Shown in pieces: positions 15,216 through 23,892 of a stretch of 40,211 bases of DNA; the stretch's first letter is position 1; the number at the start of each line of letters is the position of its first letter. The position numbers and the translations under genes were made by a program. The stretch spans positions 1-40,211 of the forward strand of contig JALFNZ010000062.1 in assembly GCA_022774085.1 (NCBI GenBank). The letters are read 5' to 3'. The notes under the pieces were generated by a model. That model was not told the DNA's origin. It was given only the letters and a program-made list of their open reading frames with translations, and made no database searches. The DNA comes from Bacteroidales bacterium (GTDB lineage: Bacteria; Bacteroidota; Bacteroidia; Bacteroidales; UBA932).

Positions 15216-18200
15216 ATGCAAAGCAAAGGTGCAATCAGATTTGTGGCGATTTTGCTCGCTCTTGCCTGCGTTTGGCAGCTCTCTTTCACTCTTGTGACAA
15301 AGATCCAGGAGAACAAGGCTGTCAAATTTGCAGAAGCTGCAGCAGAGGCAGTACAGCAGTCTGCAGATTTCGCCAAAGTTCCTGAGATGGACAGAGCCTT
15401 CTATCTTGACTCAATAAGGAAAGATCAGAACAGGCATTACATTGACTCCATCTCTTCCGAAAAAGTATATTTCGGATACACTTACAAAGACATCAAATCA
15501 AAGGAGATCAACCTCGGACTTGACCTTAAAGGTGGTATGAACGTCATGCTTCAGGTCCAGCTTGAGGATCTCGTCAAGGCTCTTTCGGGTCACAACCAGT
15601 CTCCTGAGTTCCTTCAGGCTGTCTCTCTTGCAAAGGAGCGCAGCGTAAACTCAAGACAGGATTTCATAACCCTGTTTGCAGAGGCTTGGAAAGAGACTTC
15701 AAACGGTACTCCGCTCGCAAGAGTGTTCGGCACCCTGGATATGAAGGAAGTCACTCCTTCTTCAACTGATGCGGAAGTCATTGAAATCATCAGACGTGAG
15801 GCTGAAAGTGCAATAGCAAACTCATTCAACGTCCTGAGAAACCGTATCGACCGTTTTGGCGTAACTCAGCCTAACATCCAGAAACTCGGCAACAGCGGAC
15901 GTATCCTGGTCGAGCTTCCTGGTGTAAAGGAGCCTGAACGTGTAAGGAAACTCCTCCAGGGAACAGCATCCCTCGAGTTTTGGCCAACATACGACAATGC
16001 CGAGATTGAAGGCTACCTTGCTGAGGCAAATCAAACCCTTGCAGACCTGCTGGCTGACAGCGCAGAAGATGCCGAAAACATCGCTGACTCAAAGGAGGCG
16101 GAGGAAGACATCGTGGCTTCTGAGCTCAAGCAGGCAGAAACCGACGCCAAAGCTGAAGCTGAGTTCAGGAAACAGAATCCTCTTTTCAGCATTCTCCAGC
16201 CTTCCGGTGCAAGAGGGAATGCATGTATCGGCTATGCAAACTATTCTGATACTGCAAAGGTGAACAAATACCTTGCAATGCCACAGGTGAAGTCACTCTT
16301 CCCGCCTGAATTCAGGGCAATGTGGAGTGTGAAGGCATCGCCATACATTCCTGGTGAGAATACGTTTGAGCTTGTTGCCATCAAAGCCGCTTCACGCGAC
16401 GGAAAGGCTCCTCTTGACGGCGGTTCAGTCACTGACGCACGTGTACAGTACGGCAATACTAACGGTAATCCGGAAGTGTCAATGTCAATGAACGCACAGG
16501 GAGCGAGTGTATGGGCAAGACTCACGAAAGAGAATATCGGCAAACAGGTCGCAATCGTCCTTGATGGAATGGTTTATTCATATCCGACCGTTCAGAGCGA
16601 AATCTCAGGCGGAAGCTCACAGATTACCGGCAACTTCACTCTTGAAGAGGCTGAAGACCTTGCCAATGTCCTTAAATCCGGTAAGCTTCCTGCACCGGCA
16701 ACAATCATTCAGGAGCAGGTCGTAGGTCCTTCACTCGGAGCCGAGTCAATCAATGCAGGTCTGATCTCATTCGTCCTTGCGTTCGTCCTCGTGCTTATCT
16801 ACATGGTTCTTTTCTATCAGGGAGCCGGTCTTGTGGCTGATGTCGCCCTTATAGTGAATGTGCTCCTGCTTTTCGGTACTCTCGTATCGTTCGGAGCTGT
16901 CCTCACTCTCCCTGGTATTGCCGGTCTGGTATTGACACTCGGTATGGCGGTGGATGCCAACGTTATCATCTACGAGCGTGTGAAAGAGGAACTCCGTGCA
17001 GGAAAGGGTCTCAGCAAAGCAGTGGCTGACGGTTACAAGAACGCCTATTCTGCCATCGTTGACGGTCAGATTACCACCCTGCTCACCGGTATCGTCCTTT
17101 TCGTATTCGGTTCAGGTCCGGTACAGGGATTCGCAACAACCCTCATCATCGGTATCATCACCTCAGTTCTCTCATCAATCTTCATCACCCGTCTTATCAT
17201 TGACGACAGGATTGTCAAAGGCAAGGGAGTGGCATTCGACAACAAGGCTACAAGGAACTTCCTCCAGAACACAAAGGTAGATTTCATCAGCAAGAAGAAT
17301 ATCGCTTACATCGTTTCAGGTGCCATCATCCTTGTCAGTCTCGTTTCCATCTTTACAAAGGGATTCACCTATGGTGTTGATTTCACAGGTGGACGCACCT
17401 ATGTGGTCAGATTCGACCAGAGTGTCACTGCTGAGGACGTCCGTGCTGCTGCAATCGAAGAGTTTGACGGAGCGGTCGAGGTTAAGCAGTTCGGTGGCGA
17501 GAGCCAGATGAAGATTACTACCCAGTACCTTGTGGAAGACGAATCAACAGAGGCAGATGCTGAAGTTGAGGCAAAACTCTACAATGCATTGAAGGGATTC
17601 TTTGCAACAGAGAATTTCTCTCTGGAAGACTTCAAGTCAACTCTTGAAAACCCTAATGGTATCATCAGTTCAGACAAGGTTGGTCCTACCATCGCAAACG
17701 ACATTACAAGAGACGCCATCATCGCTGTAATCATCGCCCTGATTGTAATCTTTGCATATATCGCAATAAGATTCAAAGGCTGGACATGGGGACTTGGTGG
17801 AGTCATCGGTCTTGCTCATACAGCACTCATCGTGATTGGATTCTTCTCTTTGTTCTCAGGCATACTTCCATTCAGCCTTGACATTGACCAGACATTCATT
17901 GCGGCGATCCTTACCATCATCGGTTACGCAATCAACGATACCGTGGTTATCTTCGACCGTATCCGTGAGTACAAGGAACTTCATCCTAAGGCTGACTTCA
18001 AGACGAATGTCAATGAGGCTCTTAACAGTACACTCTCTCGTACCATGAATACATCACTCACAACCCTCGTTACCATGATTGCAATCGCAATCTTCGGAGG
18101 TGAAGTGATCAGAGGTCTGGCCGTAGCCCTCATCCTCGGTATCGTGGTCGGAACTTATGCCTCAATCTTCATCGCGACACCTATCATGTTCGATGTAACC

Positions 18201-18233
18201 AAAAAGGCAGCTCAGAAGAAAGAGAGCAAATAA
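15216..18233 (+). CDS. secDF: Protein translocase SecDF fusion
   Basis: A 1005-residue membrane protein that uses the proton gradient to pull exported proteins out of the SecYEG channel. The SecD half has an N-terminal membrane segment (about residues 7-27), the periplasmic motif INLGLDLKGGMNVMLQV and a five-helix membrane block with GMAVDANVIIYERVKEELRAGK. The SecF half begins near residue 690 with its own N-terminal helix, GVDFTGGRTYVV and a second block with GYAINDTVVIFDRIREYKE. The fusion and an extended periplasmic region with an acidic, alanine-rich insert (about residues 265-310) are usual for Bacteroidota. It has its own promoter and terminator. Confidence 0.96.
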   Translation: MQSKGAIRFVAILLALACVWQLSFTLVTKIQENKAVKFAEAAAEAVQQSADFAKVPEMDRAFYLDSIRKDQNRHYIDSISSEKVYFGYTYKDIKSKEINLGLDLKGGMNVMLQVQLEDLVKALSGHNQSPEFLQAVSLAKERSVNSRQDFITLFAEAWKETSNGTPLARVFGTLDMKEVTPSSTDAEVIEIIRREAESAIANSFNVLRNRIDRFGVTQPNIQKLGNSGRILVELPGVKEPERVRKLLQGTASLEFWPTYDNAEIEGYLAEANQTLADLLADSAEDAENIADSKEAEEDIVASELKQAETDAKAEAEFRKQNPLFSILQPSGARGNACIGYANYSDTAKVNKYLAMPQVKSLFPPEFRAMWSVKASPYIPGENTFELVAIKAASRDGKAPLDGGSVTDARVQYGNTNGNPEVSMSMNAQGASVWARLTKENIGKQVAIVLDGMVYSYPTVQSEISGGSSQITGNFTLEEAEDLANVLKSGKLPAPATIIQEQVVGPSLGAESINAGLISFVLAFVLVLIYMVLFYQGAGLVADVALIVNVLLLFGTLVSFGAVLTLPGIAGLVLTLGMAVDANVIIYERVKEELRAGKGLSKAVADGYKNAYSAIVDGQITTLLTGIVLFVFGSGPVQGFATTLIIGIITSVLSSIFITRLIIDDRIVKGKGVAFDNKATRNFLQNTKVDFISKKNIAYIVSGAIILVSLVSIFTKGFTYGVDFTGGRTYVVRFDQSVTAEDVRAAAIEEFDGAVEVKQFGGESQMKITTQYLVEDESTEADAEVEAKLYNALKGFFATENFSLEDFKSTLENPNGIISSDKVGPTIANDITRDAIIAVIIALIVIFAYIAIRFKGWTWGLGGVIGLAHTALIVIGFFSLFSGILPFSLDIDQTFIAAILTIIGYAINDTVVIFDRIREYKELHPKADFKTNVNEALNSTLSRTMNTSLTTLVTMIAIAIFGGEVIRGLAVALILGIVVGTYASIFIATPIMFDVTKKAAQKKESK

Positions 18234-18250
18234 CGATTCCTAAACCATTA

Positions 18251-18301
18251 AGAGGGGGTGACTTGGAACGAAAGTTTTCAGTCACCCCCTCTACTATTTT
18301 T
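18251..18301 (+). terminator. Terminator of secDF
   Basis: A perfect 12-bp GC-rich stem (18251-18262 with 18281-18292) and an 18-base loop, followed by a T-run at 18297-18301. It begins 17 bp after the secDF stop. Confidence 0.9.
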
Positions 18302-18324
18302 GTATGCACTGTGGATAAATCAAG

Positions 18325-18355
18325 TTGCCCGATACGTTCCTTTTTCCTACCTTTG
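18325..18355 (+). promoter_or_regulatory. Promoter of dnaE
   Basis: TTG at 18325-18327, a 20-bp spacer, and TACCTTTG at 18348-18355. Transcription would start near 18362, 19 bp before the dnaE ATG. Confidence 0.7.
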
Positions 18356-18380
18356 TGTCCCCTAAGAAATAACACATACC

Positions 18381-21300
18381 ATGTCATTTGTCCACCTGCA
18401 CGTACATACACAATATTCCATCCTCGACGGATTCTCATCAATTTCCAAACTCTTTGACAGGGCTGAAGAACTTGGAATGCCGGCCCTGGCTATCACCGAC
18501 CATGGAAACATGTATGGTATCAAGGAATTCATGAAATTCGCAGGCAAGCATCCGAACGTCAAGCCGATACTTGGTTGTGAGGTGTATGTGACAAGACACT
18601 ATGACCACAAACTCAAGGACAACAATCACAGAAAATACTACCACCTCATTCTTCTTGCTAAGAATTATGAAGGCTACAGGAACCTTATGAAGATTGTCTC
18701 AATCGGTCATATCGAAGGAAAATACTACGACAAGCCGAGAGTCAGCCACGAGGTGATAGAGAGGTACCACGAAAATCTGATCTGTCTGTCAGCCTGTATT
18801 GCCGGTGAGATTCCACGCGAAATCATAAGCGGTGACATGGAAGCTGCAAGAAGGGCCATCAAATGGCACAAGGACCTTTTCGGCGAGGATTATTACCTGG
18901 AAGTCCAGTGCCACAAGACTGAAGTTCCCGGACTGTCGCAGGAGGTCTATGAGAACCAGATGATAGCCAATAAAGGTATATTTCAACTGGCTGAGGAAAT
19001 GGGTGTCAAGGTTGTCGCCACCAATGACGTCCATTTCATCCTGAAAGAGGACGGGCCTGCGCATGACAGACTTATCTGTCTGAATACCAATGCTTATCTG
19101 ACTGATGAAAACAGGTTGAGGTATACTCAGCAGGAGTATCTCAAAAGTGAGGAAGAGATGTCTTCAATGTTCCCGGAGCATCCTGAAGTCATTACAAACT
19201 CTCTCGAGGTAGCTTCGAAGATTGAAAGTTACAAGATAGACAGGGGACATGTCCTTCCGAAATTCGATCTTCCGGAGGATTTCCTTGCTGACATCGACAA
19301 CCAGCTGGAAAAATACAAGGAAGTCATTGACGTGGGACGCTGCGACAAGGATGGGAACGACAGAGGGGAGGAATTCTGCAAGAGCGTGGCATATCTTTGC
19401 CACCTGACATATAAGGGTGCCCATATCCGCTATGGGGAGACATTCACACCAGAGCAGAGCGAACGCATAGATTTCGAGCTTAAAACCATATGCAGGATGG
19501 GCTTCCCGGACTACTTCCTCATTGTCCAGGACTATATCGCCGCTGCCCGTGCAATGGGTTCGATGGTGGGCCCGGGACGTGGTTCCGCAGCCGGTTCGGT
19601 GGTAGCATATTGTCTGTGGATTACCAATCTGGATCCTATCAAGTACCAGCTCCTGTTCGAGAGGTTCCTCAACCCCGACCGTATCAGCATGCCTGATATT
19701 GATGTGGATTTTGAGGATCTTGGTGCTGCGCACAAATATGTGGAAGACCATTATGGTCTGAACCATGTGTCAAGGGTGATAACCTTCGGTACCATGGCAG
19801 CAAAAAGCGCCATAAAGGATGTCGCCCGAATCAGCAACCTGAGCATTGATGAGTCCAACCGTCTGACCAAGATGGTGCCTGACCGCCTGACCGAGATGAA
19901 GGAGAAGGAATATCCTTTCAACCCTAAGCTGGATGAGCTCAAGAAGGGATTCAAGCAGGTGAGCAGGATGGTTGAGGTAGATGACCCAGACAATCCCGGA
20001 CAGACGAAGACGGTTGAGAAATTCTATCAGGTCGGGATGGAGGAGGTCGATGCAAAGATCAACCTGAAGAACTGCTACAGGCTTGTTCCTGAGTTTCAGG
20101 AGGAACTGAAAAACGGTACTGAACTCAACAAGGAAGTGCTCTTCTATGCGCAGAAACTTGAGGGAAGCATCCGTCAGGTCGGTGTGCATGCATGTGCGAC
20201 CATCATCGGCCGTGGAAACCTGATGGATTATATTCCAATCTGCCTTTCAGAAGACAAGGAGGCCGTCGATGAAAACGGAAAGAAAAAGGAATTCTGGACA
20301 TCGCAATATGACGGTCACTACATCGAGGATGTGGGCATGCTCAAGATGGACTTCCTTGGTCTGAACACCTTGACAATCATCCATACCTGCCTCAACCTCA
20401 TAAAGGAAAGGCACGGGATAGACATAGATATAGAGGCCATCCCTATCGATGACAAGCCGACATACGAACTGTACGGACGCGGAGACACCGTCAGCGTATT
20501 CCAGTTCGAGTCTCCGGGAATGATGAACTGGCTGCAGAAACTCCAGCCTGAAAGGTTCGAGGACCTGATTGCGATGAACGCGCTCTACAGGCCGGGTCCT
20601 ATGGACTACATCCCGTCCTTTGTTGCCCGCAAGCAGGGTGTCGAGAAAGTGGAATATGACCTTCCCGAAATGCAGGAATATCTCGAAGATACCTACGGAG
20701 TGACGGTCTATCAGGAGCAGGTCATGCTTTTGTCCCAGAAACTGGCCGGATTCACGAAGGGTGAGGCGGACAAGTTGAGAAAGGCGATGGGAAAGAAGCT
20801 CATCGATGTGCTGAACTCCCTGAAAGACAAGTTCATGGCCGGAGGAATGAAAAACGGTCATCCTGAAAAGGTTCTTGACAAGATATGGAAGGACTGGGAG
20901 AAATTTGCTCAATATGCATTCAATAAGTCGCATGCGACCTGCTATGCCTGGGTAAGTTATCAGACAGCATATCTGAAGTGTCATTATCCATCTGAATTCC
21001 AAGCCGCCAATCTCACGGCCAACCTCGGTAAGGCGGATGAGATAAAGAAGATAATGGCAGACTGCAAAAAGAACAGGATAAATGTCCTCAACCCTGATAT
21101 CAATGAGTCCGAATCATTCTTCAGTGTCAACAAAGACGGCGACATCCGTTTCGGACTGGGTGGAATCAAGGGATTTGGTGACAATATCGTCAAATCGATC
21201 ATCAATGAAAGGAAGGCTAACGGTCCGTTTGCCGACATCTATGACTTCGTTGAAAGGCTTACTGGTACCGTGAACAGAAAAGCTTTTGAAATCCTCCTCC

Positions 21301-22196
21301 ACTCAGGAGCATTCGACAGTTTCGGCATTTGCCGCAAACAATTCATGCTCCCGTGCAAGAGTGGCGACACCTTCCTTGAGACACTTCTCCGCTATGGCGA
21401 ACTCTACAAGAAGGACCAGATGAACGAGAGCATCTCACTCTTCGGAGAAGTAGAGGAGCTGAAACCGGAAAGACCGGAAATGCCGCCGATGGAGGGAGAT
21501 GAAGATATATTGGAAAAACTGATGTTCGAGAAGGAACTTGTGGGAATGTATTTGTCTTCTCATCCTCTGGACAGATATGAATTCGAACTGAAGACATTCA
21601 CGACATGTGAAGTCTCGCAGGTGAACGGACTTGTTGCTGATTGTGAGAAGAAAAAGAGCGGACAGAAGGTCAATATCGCCGGATTCATCACAGCTACCCA
21701 GACTATGACCACCAAGACGGGAAGGCCATGGTCCAAGACCATGATCGAGGACAAGGGAGGCAACTTCGAACTGGCTCTCTTCGGAAAGGACCATGAGAAT
21801 TTCATGAAATATCTCACACCTCACAATGCCATCTTCATTGAAGGAGAAATAGGAGAGAAATACTTCGTCAAGCCGGAAGAAAGAAAGGATAAAAAGGATA
21901 TTCCTTACGGATTCAAGGTGAAGAATATCATGCTTTTAGGCAATGTCACGGAAACTTTCATCAAGGGCTTTGCAATCACAGTCTCCACCAATATGCTGAA
22001 CGATGCATTCAGGTCGTCGCTGGTGAAACTGCTCAAGTCCAATAAAGGAAATGTCCCGCTGACAATGTTCCTATATGAACCTGAGAAGAAATGGAAGATT
22101 GAATTCTTTTCAAGAAAATATAAAGTGTCGGTAACGGCACCGTTCATTGAAGAACTTGAAAGAATGCATATACAATACAGTGTATCTAAGAAATAA
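18381..22196 (+). CDS. dnaE: DNA polymerase III alpha subunit
   Basis: The replicative polymerase, 1271 residues. The N-terminal PHP domain begins MSFVHLHVHTQYSILDGFSS with the HxH metal motif and continues ALAITDHGNMYGIKEF. The palm has MVGPGRGSAAGSVVAYCL and the catalytic aspartates in MPDIDVDFED near residue 440. YRPGPMDYIPSFVARKQG and FNKSHATCYAWVSYQTAYLK are the usual finger and beta-binding regions. A C-terminal OB domain (KVNIAGFITATQTMTTKTGR) is present, as in DnaE1. The gene follows its own promoter, and a ThiL-fold gene starts 4 bp after its stop. Confidence 0.97.
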   Translation: MSFVHLHVHTQYSILDGFSSISKLFDRAEELGMPALAITDHGNMYGIKEFMKFAGKHPNVKPILGCEVYVTRHYDHKLKDNNHRKYYHLILLAKNYEGYRNLMKIVSIGHIEGKYYDKPRVSHEVIERYHENLICLSACIAGEIPREIISGDMEAARRAIKWHKDLFGEDYYLEVQCHKTEVPGLSQEVYENQMIANKGIFQLAEEMGVKVVATNDVHFILKEDGPAHDRLICLNTNAYLTDENRLRYTQQEYLKSEEEMSSMFPEHPEVITNSLEVASKIESYKIDRGHVLPKFDLPEDFLADIDNQLEKYKEVIDVGRCDKDGNDRGEEFCKSVAYLCHLTYKGAHIRYGETFTPEQSERIDFELKTICRMGFPDYFLIVQDYIAAARAMGSMVGPGRGSAAGSVVAYCLWITNLDPIKYQLLFERFLNPDRISMPDIDVDFEDLGAAHKYVEDHYGLNHVSRVITFGTMAAKSAIKDVARISNLSIDESNRLTKMVPDRLTEMKEKEYPFNPKLDELKKGFKQVSRMVEVDDPDNPGQTKTVEKFYQVGMEEVDAKINLKNCYRLVPEFQEELKNGTELNKEVLFYAQKLEGSIRQVGVHACATIIGRGNLMDYIPICLSEDKEAVDENGKKKEFWTSQYDGHYIEDVGMLKMDFLGLNTLTIIHTCLNLIKERHGIDIDIEAIPIDDKPTYELYGRGDTVSVFQFESPGMMNWLQKLQPERFEDLIAMNALYRPGPMDYIPSFVARKQGVEKVEYDLPEMQEYLEDTYGVTVYQEQVMLLSQKLAGFTKGEADKLRKAMGKKLIDVLNSLKDKFMAGGMKNGHPEKVLDKIWKDWEKFAQYAFNKSHATCYAWVSYQTAYLKCHYPSEFQAANLTANLGKADEIKKIMADCKKNRINVLNPDINESESFFSVNKDGDIRFGLGGIKGFGDNIVKSIINERKANGPFADIYDFVERLTGTVNRKAFEILLHSGAFDSFGICRKQFMLPCKSGDTFLETLLRYGELYKKDQMNESISLFGEVEELKPERPEMPPMEGDEDILEKLMFEKELVGMYLSSHPLDRYEFELKTFTTCEVSQVNGLVADCEKKKSGQKVNIAGFITATQTMTTKTGRPWSKTMIEDKGGNFELALFGKDHENFMKYLTPHNAIFIEGEIGEKYFVKPEERKDKKDIPYGFKVKNIMLLGNVTETFIKGFAITVSTNMLNDAFRSSLVKLLKSNKGNVPLTMFLYEPEKKWKIEFFSRKYKVSVTAPFIEELERMHIQYSVSKK

Positions 22197-22200
22197 GATT

Positions 22201-23205
22201 ATGGCAGAAGACACTTTTTCCGACCTCGGAAGAGTCGGAGCAATTGAAAAACTATACGAAGGTACCCGCTACAAACCTTTCGAGAGTTCATGGTTCGAGA
22301 CTGAAGGCAAGGCGTTTTCAGGCTCACATTCAAAACTATTCCTCGAAGGCATAGATTTCGACCTCACATATTTTCCACTGAAACACCTTGGTTACAAATG
22401 TGTTACAGCAGTCACAGGAGAATTGTATGCCGAATTTTCCCATCCGCGTACAATGGATATACGGTTGGGAGTGTCTTCAAAGCTGGACTTCAGACACGTC
22501 AAGGAACTATGGGAAGGAATGGTGGCGGCTGCCTCTGAGCACGGATACAAACAAGTCACTCTCGACCTGACCCCTTCACCAAATGGACTGGCAATAAGTG
22601 TAAGCTCGTCAGGAGAGACTTCCCTTCTGATGGCAAAAAGACGTCCTGCGGCAAAGAGCATGGACCTTATTTGCATTTCGGACAATCTCGGTGCCGCATA
22701 TCTTGGCTTCCAGATACTTGAAAAGGAAAAACAAGCCTTCATAAAAAGTGGAGAAACCCACCAGAAGGCAGATATGGAAAAATATAAGAATCTGGTCGGC
22801 GCATATCTCAAACCACAGATAAATCCGGGCATCATCAGCCAGATGGAAGACTCAGGAATAATACCGTCATTCGGATACCTGATCAACCGTGGCCTCGCGG
22901 ACACAGTACGCAGGCTCACCAGGGACAGCGGGTTCGGAGCCAAGATTTATGTGGACAAACTTCCATTTGCCGGGAAAACCTTCGAAACAGCGAAAGAACT
23001 CGGTACTGACCCTATGACAGCCGCCCTCAACGGAGGAGAAGATTACAGGCTGCTCTTCACCATCCCTATAGGATACCACGATAAATTCCGCCACGACTTC
23101 CAGACATTCGACATCATCGGACATCTCGCGAAGCCGGATGTAGGTGCCGTCATCGTCACCCCGGACGGTGTTGAACTGCCAATCAAGGCACAAGGATGGG
23201 TATAA
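22201..23205 (+). CDS. AIR synthase/ThiL-fold protein, probably not an active kinase
   Basis: A 334-residue protein with the fold of thiamine-monophosphate kinase. It keeps LEGIDFDLTYFPLKHLGYK and the late motif LNGGEDYRLLFTIP. The motifs that bind metal and ATP in ThiL look lost: where ThiL has IGDDAAV there is FSGSHSK, where it has NFSDIYAMN there is VTGELYAEF, and the GGDTSSS loop reads LDLTPSP. It is therefore likely a pseudoenzyme or has changed substrate. The start at 22201 follows the dnaE stop by 4 bp; an ATG at 22147 inside dnaE adds no conserved sequence. The comparison motifs are from memory of the family. Confidence 0.75.
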   Translation: MAEDTFSDLGRVGAIEKLYEGTRYKPFESSWFETEGKAFSGSHSKLFLEGIDFDLTYFPLKHLGYKCVTAVTGELYAEFSHPRTMDIRLGVSSKLDFRHVKELWEGMVAAASEHGYKQVTLDLTPSPNGLAISVSSSGETSLLMAKRRPAAKSMDLICISDNLGAAYLGFQILEKEKQAFIKSGETHQKADMEKYKNLVGAYLKPQINPGIISQMEDSGIIPSFGYLINRGLADTVRRLTRDSGFGAKIYVDKLPFAGKTFETAKELGTDPMTAALNGGEDYRLLFTIPIGYHDKFRHDFQTFDIIGHLAKPDVGAVIVTPDGVELPIKAQGWV

Positions 23206-23211
23206 TTTACG

Positions 23212-23288
23212 ATTTTTAGTGATTTTTTGTTGTTTATCATAAAATATTTTTATATTTGCGGTACTAACAATAAAAAATCACTAAAGAT
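23212..23288 (+). promoter_or_regulatory. Promoter of nfeD-flotillin between the arms of a long inverted repeat
   Basis: The -7 box TATATTTG (23251-23258) has TTG at 23230-23232, 18 bp upstream. Arms 23212-23234 and 23266-23288 can pair at 23 positions, two of them G-T. The 31-bp loop holds the -7 box, the left arm holds the -33 element, and the right arm runs into the ATG at 23287. Transcripts starting near 23265 would lack the left arm; transcripts arriving from dnaE would contain both. Confidence 0.75.
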
Positions 23289-23880
23289 GACTGAATGGTG
23301 GACCTCACTTGACCTCTTCATGAAGATTCTTTGGAGCATTGCCATTGCAACCTCGCTGATCTTCATCATTGAAACAATCCTTACCTTCATAGGTATCGAT
23401 CATGAAATTGATGCTGATTTCGATACCAGCATGGACGGCGGTTTTGAATCTGAACCGTCAATGAACCTCTATACCTTCCGCAATCTGGTGAACTTCCTGC
23501 TGGGAATGAGCTGGACTGCCATTCTCCTTAAAGAAAAGATTGTTTCTACAGCATTGCTCATGGTCATAGCCGTCGCTGTCGGAGTGATGCTTGTTGCCGC
23601 CGTTATGTATATGTTCAAATGGTTGAGCAAAATGCAGCAGAGTGGAAATATTGACGTATATAAATGTGCAGTGGGATGTATCGGAAAAGTATATCTGACC
23701 ATCCCTGCACAAAGAAAAGGTGCAGGAAAAGTTCAGATAACAATCAATGAAGCCGTCAGGGAATATGATGCTCTGACCGATTCGGAAAACGAACTGAAGA
23801 CAGGTGCTTCAATCAAGGTTATTGAAGTGCTCGATTCTTCAACCCTGCTTGTAGAAGAAATGAATTCATTAATCATCTAA
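23287..23880 (+). CDS. NfeD-like membrane protein with OB-fold domain
   Basis: A 197-residue membrane protein of the NfeD/YuaF kind that accompanies flotillins. Three membrane segments lie at about residues 14-36, 66-81 and 89-113. The stretch between the first two is acidic (DHEIDADFDTSMDGGFESE). The C-terminal part (about 125-197), with GCIGKVYLTIPAQRKGAGKV, fits a small OB fold. The start at 23287 is set by the promoter; an ATG at 23227 is upstream of the likely transcription start. Flotillin follows after 12 bp. The pair is thought to organise membrane microdomains and affect fluidity. Confidence 0.8.
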   Translation: MTEWWTSLDLFMKILWSIAIATSLIFIIETILTFIGIDHEIDADFDTSMDGGFESEPSMNLYTFRNLVNFLLGMSWTAILLKEKIVSTALLMVIAVAVGVMLVAAVMYMFKWLSKMQQSGNIDVYKCAVGCIGKVYLTIPAQRKGAGKVQITINEAVREYDALTDSENELKTGASIKVIEVLDSSTLLVEEMNSLII

Positions 23881-23892
23881 TAACCTATTGTC

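Noticed and set aside
20247-21002. Long minus-strand frame (251 codons) opposite dnaE
   Set aside because: It lies wholly antisense to a confident dnaE and its translation has no recognisable domain; the frame is open because of the codon bias of dnaE.
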